Assembly (NCBI GenBank): GCA_040775095.1
Contig: JAXGTD010000174.1
Span: forward strand, 1 to 6,930
Source of the DNA: JAXGTD01 sp040775095
Lineage (GTDB): Bacteria > Pseudomonadota > Gammaproteobacteria > Chromatiales > Chromatiaceae
DNA length: 6,930 nt
Direction: 5' to 3'
Of the stretch, positions 5,209 to 6,930 are shown piece by piece. How positions within the stretch are numbered: the stretch's first letter is position 1; every line of letters starts with the position of its first letter. The notes beneath the pieces were generated by a model. That model was not told the DNA's origin, ran no database searches, and saw only the letters and a program-made list of their open reading frames with translations. The position numbers and the translations under genes are program-made.

Positions 5209-6162
5209 TCAGTCCACGAACAGGGAACTGACCGACTCCTCGTTCGAGACCCGCCTCATCGTCTCGGCGAGCAGCTCCCCAATGCTGAGCTGGCGGATCT
5301 TGGGGCAACATCGCGCCTCTTCGCGCAGCGGGACAGTATTGGTGACGACCAACTCATCGAGTACCGACGCGTTGATGTTGTCGACCGCCGGACCGGATAG
5401 GACCGGATGCGTGCAATAGGCCACGACGAGGGCCGCCCCATGGGACTTCAACGCGGCCGCGGCTTGGCACAGCGTACCCGCCGTATCCACGAGGTCATCG
5501 ATCAACACACAGGAACGGTCCCGAACATCGCCGATGATGTTCATGACCTTGGCCTCGTTGGCGCGTGGCCGGCGCTTGTCGATGATGGCCAGATCGGCGT
5601 CATCGAGGCGCTTTGCCAGCGCGCGGGCACGCACCACACCCCCGACATCCGGGGAGACCACCATCAGATTCGGATATTTGCGCCGCCAGATATCGCCGAG
5701 CAGAATCGGCGAGGCGTAGACGTTGTCGACCGGAATATCGAAGAATCCCTGGATCTGGTCGGCATGCAGGTCCACCGTCAGCACACGGTCGGCGCCAGCC
5801 GAACCGATCATCTTTGCCACCAGGCGCGCCGTGATCGGTACCCGCGCGGAGCGGGGTCGCCGGTCCTGCCGCGCGTATCCGAAATAGGGAATCACCGCCG
5901 TGATACGCTTGGCCGAGGCCCAGCGCAGCGCATCGATCATCACCAGCAGCTCGAGCAGATTGTCGTTGCTCGGCGCACCCGTTGGTTGCACCACGAAGAC
6001 GTCGCGCCCGCGCACATTCTCCTGGATCTCCGTCATCACCTCGCCATCGCTGAACTGGCCAATCACGGCCTTTCCAAGCGGGATGCTAAGGTGGCCCGCG
6101 ATCTCCGCGGACAGATCCGGATTGGCGTTGCCGGAGAACACCATCATATGCGTGGCGGGCAC
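5209..6162 (-). CDS. prs: ribose-phosphate pyrophosphokinase (PRPP synthetase)
   Basis: The enzyme transfers pyrophosphate from ATP to ribose 5-phosphate to give PRPP, used for purine, pyrimidine, NAD, histidine and tryptophan synthesis in the cytoplasm. From the start chosen it has 317 residues, close to the family's ~315. Visible motifs are FSGNANPDL (9-17), FSDGE (37-41), RQDRRPRSAR (98-107), DLHADQIQGFF (131-141) with His133, KRRPRAN (196-202) with the flexible-loop Lys196, and the PRPP-binding loop DDLVDTAGT (222-230). The C-terminus RRVSNEESVSSLF is canonical. The GTG at 6162 is preferred because GAGAGG (6175-6170, minus strand) precedes it by seven bases. An ATG at 6198 gives 329 residues but starts only five bases after tRNA-Gln, with no room for a ribosome binding site. 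An ATG at 6147 is also possible. Trp81 stands where Arg is usual. Probably co-transcribed with tRNA-Gln and ispE. Confidence 0.95.
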   Translation of the reverse strand: MPATHMMVFSGNANPDLSAEIAGHLSIPLGKAVIGQFSDGEVMTEIQENVRGRDVFVVQPTGAPSNDNLLELLVMIDALRWASAKRITAVIPYFGYARQDRRPRSARVPITARLVAKMIGSAGADRVLTVDLHADQIQGFFDIPVDNVYASPILLGDIWRRKYPNLMVVSPDVGGVVRARALAKRLDDADLAIIDKRRPRANEAKVMNIIGDVRDRSCVLIDDLVDTAGTLCQAAAALKSHGAALVVAYCTHPVLSGPAVDNINASVLDELVVTNTVPLREEARCCPKIRQLSIGELLAETMRRVSNEESVSSLFVD

Positions 6163-6203
6163 GTCCTGTCCTCTCTGCTGGGCAATCACATCGGGCATAG
6201 GTA

Positions 6204-6278
6204 TGGCTGGGGCGCCAGGATTCGAACCTGGGAATGCTGGGATCAAAACCCAGTGCCTTACCACTTGGCGACGCCCCA
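6204..6278 (-). tRNA. tRNA-Gln (anticodon UUG)
   Basis: A 75-base tRNA on the minus strand. The acceptor stem is TGGGGCG (6278-6272) pairing with CGCCCCA near the 3' end. The anticodon arm CTGGG-TTTTGAT-CCCAG carries TTG (plus-strand positions 6244-6246). The T-arm is CCAGG-TTCGAAT-CCTGG and the CCA is encoded (6206-6204). It closely matches E. coli tRNA-Gln(UUG). It lies 58 bases after the ispE stop and directly before prs, the position seen in many gammaproteobacteria. It is therefore likely cut from an ispE-tRNA-prs transcript. A TATCCT at 6299-6294 resembles a -10 box but has no matching -35. Confidence 0.97.
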
Positions 6279-6336
6279 ATGAACGCGAATTTCAGGATAC
6301 GCTGCTGATCCCGCTGGACCCCGGACACGAAACCAC

Positions 6337-6930
6337 TCACTGGACGAACAGTGGCGACCGATTCAGACCCCTGGCCACGAACGCCTCGTAGTCCGACGGC
6401 GCTTCGGCGGCCACGGCGCGTGCCTCGTCGGCCGATGCGAACGCCGCGAAAAGGCAGCTTCCAGTCCCGGTCAGCCGGGCATGGGCATGGGCGTCGAGCC
6501 AGGTGAAGGCCTGATCGACCGTCGGATAGTTACGCCTGACGACCGCAAGGCAATCGTTACGAGCATCTCCGGAAACAAAGCCCGGTAGTGTGATCGGAAT
6601 GGAATCGCGTGTCAAACCCGGATCGGAAAACACCGCCGCCGTCGCGACGCAGCACGGGGGGGTCAAGACCAGATACCAGGGCTCGGGCAGATCCACGGGG
6701 GAGAGATGTTCGCCAACGCCTTCGGCCCACGCGGCGCGCCCGCGCACGAACACCGGCACGTCCGCGCCCAGACCCAGTCCGAGGGTGGCGAGCGCATCGA
6801 CACCCAGCCCGAGCCCCCACAACTGGTTAAGCGCATGCAGCGTCGTGGGGGGCTCCCCGCGGTCCCCCCCCACCCCCCCCCCCCCCCGCCCGCGCGTGGG
6901 GTCACAGCTGGTCGCCCCCCCCCCGCCCCC
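6337..6930 (-). CDS. ispE: 4-diphosphocytidyl-2-C-methyl-D-erythritol kinase, 3' part
   Basis: A GHMP-family kinase that phosphorylates the 2-hydroxyl of CDP-methylerythritol in the MEP pathway to isoprenoid precursors. Reliable sequence covers 6337 to about 6846, the C-terminal ~170 residues. It shows TTLHALNQLWGLG, LGLGADVPVFVRGRAAWAEG, then the TRDSIPIT and NDC segments. The GHMP C-terminal glycine motif LTGTGSCLFAAF follows, and the end is GLNRSPLFVQ. This order matches IspE. The frame stays open to the window edge, but from 6847 onward the sequence is C/G homopolymer. The expected GGGLGGGSSDAA ATP-binding loop just before TTLHALN is unrecognisable (GEPP instead), most likely sequencing error. 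The true start and N-terminal half are not visible. A GTG at 6873 is in frame but is not a credible start. tRNA-Gln and prs follow on the same strand. Confidence 0.9.
   Translation of the reverse strand, partial: GGGGGATSCDPTRGRGGGGVGGDRGEPPTTLHALNQLWGLGLGVDALATLGLGLGADVPVFVRGRAAWAEGVGEHLSPVDLPEPWYLVLTPPCCVATAAVFSDPGLTRDSIPITLPGFVSGDARNDCLAVVRRNYPTVDQAFTWLDAHAHARLTGTGSCLFAAFASADEARAVAAEAPSDYEAFVARGLNRSPLFVQ
6847..6930. other. low-complexity C/G homopolymer tract, probable low-quality sequence end
   Basis: Long C runs (for example 6864-6870, 6873-6887 and 6915-6924), broken by single other bases, dominate the last 84 bases. The tract replaces codons that should encode the conserved ATP-binding loop of IspE. 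The abrupt loss of protein similarity together with homopolymers at the very edge of the sequence points to poor base calling or assembly at a contig end, not to a real repeat. Confidence 0.75.

Noticed and set aside
5407..6282. 291-codon plus-strand frame antisense to prs and running through tRNA-Gln
   Set aside because: It overlaps a confidently identified prs and a complete tRNA on the other strand; no ribosome binding site or known domain is visible.
6279..6336. Separate promoter for tRNA-Gln in the ispE spacer (TATCCT at 6294-6299)
   Set aside because: No -35-like hexamer lies 16-18 bases upstream (GGGGTC is found), so co-transcription from ispE is simpler.
6847..6930. C-rich tract as a genuine simple repeat, G-quadruplex or phase-variable homopolymer
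   Set aside because: It lies at the extreme edge of the sequence and destroys an essential motif of ispE, which fits sequencing or assembly error better than a functional repeat.

Overview
The window is a GC-rich stretch of gammaproteobacterial chromosome with ordinary housekeeping content. The assignment rests on the minus-strand order ispE, tRNA-Gln(UUG), prs, rplY, pth, which is a classic gammaproteobacterial neighbourhood, and on a tRNA-Tyr/tRNA-Gly pair like the one upstream of tuf in many of these bacteria. The genus cannot be fixed from the sequence alone. A FadL-type outer membrane channel confirms a Gram-negative envelope.

Layout, left to right. (1) 1-218, minus strand: tRNA-Tyr(GUA), then a 106-base spacer holding a terminator-like hairpin, then the 5' part of a tRNA-Gly cut by the window edge. 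A very good sigma70-type promoter (TTGACC, 17 bases, TATCAT) drives this unit. (2) 411-1748, plus strand: ugd, UDP-glucose 6-dehydrogenase, divergent from the tRNAs. (3) 1979-3460, plus strand: a FadL/OmpP1/TodX-family outer membrane channel with its own AT-rich promoter region and a leader of about 75 bases. (4) About 3472-3518: two hairpins, the second a strong bidirectional terminator between the converging fadL-like and pth genes. (5) 3569-6930, minus strand: pth, rplY, prs, tRNA-Gln and the 3' part of ispE.

The minus-strand block joins isoprenoid precursor synthesis (IspE), PRPP synthesis (Prs), 5S rRNA-binding protein L25/CTC (RplY) and recycling of peptidyl-tRNA (Pth). Ugd makes UDP-glucuronate for surface polysaccharide, and the FadL-like channel brings hydrophobic substrates across the outer membrane. 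These two look independent of the housekeeping block and of each other.

The last ~85 bases (6847-6930) are almost pure C/G homopolymer and destroy the conserved glycine-rich ATP-binding motif expected in IspE. They look like low-quality contig-end sequence. I found no mobile element, CRISPR array or undescribed system. The findings worth a second look concern RNA processing and termination, start-site choice and sequence quality.
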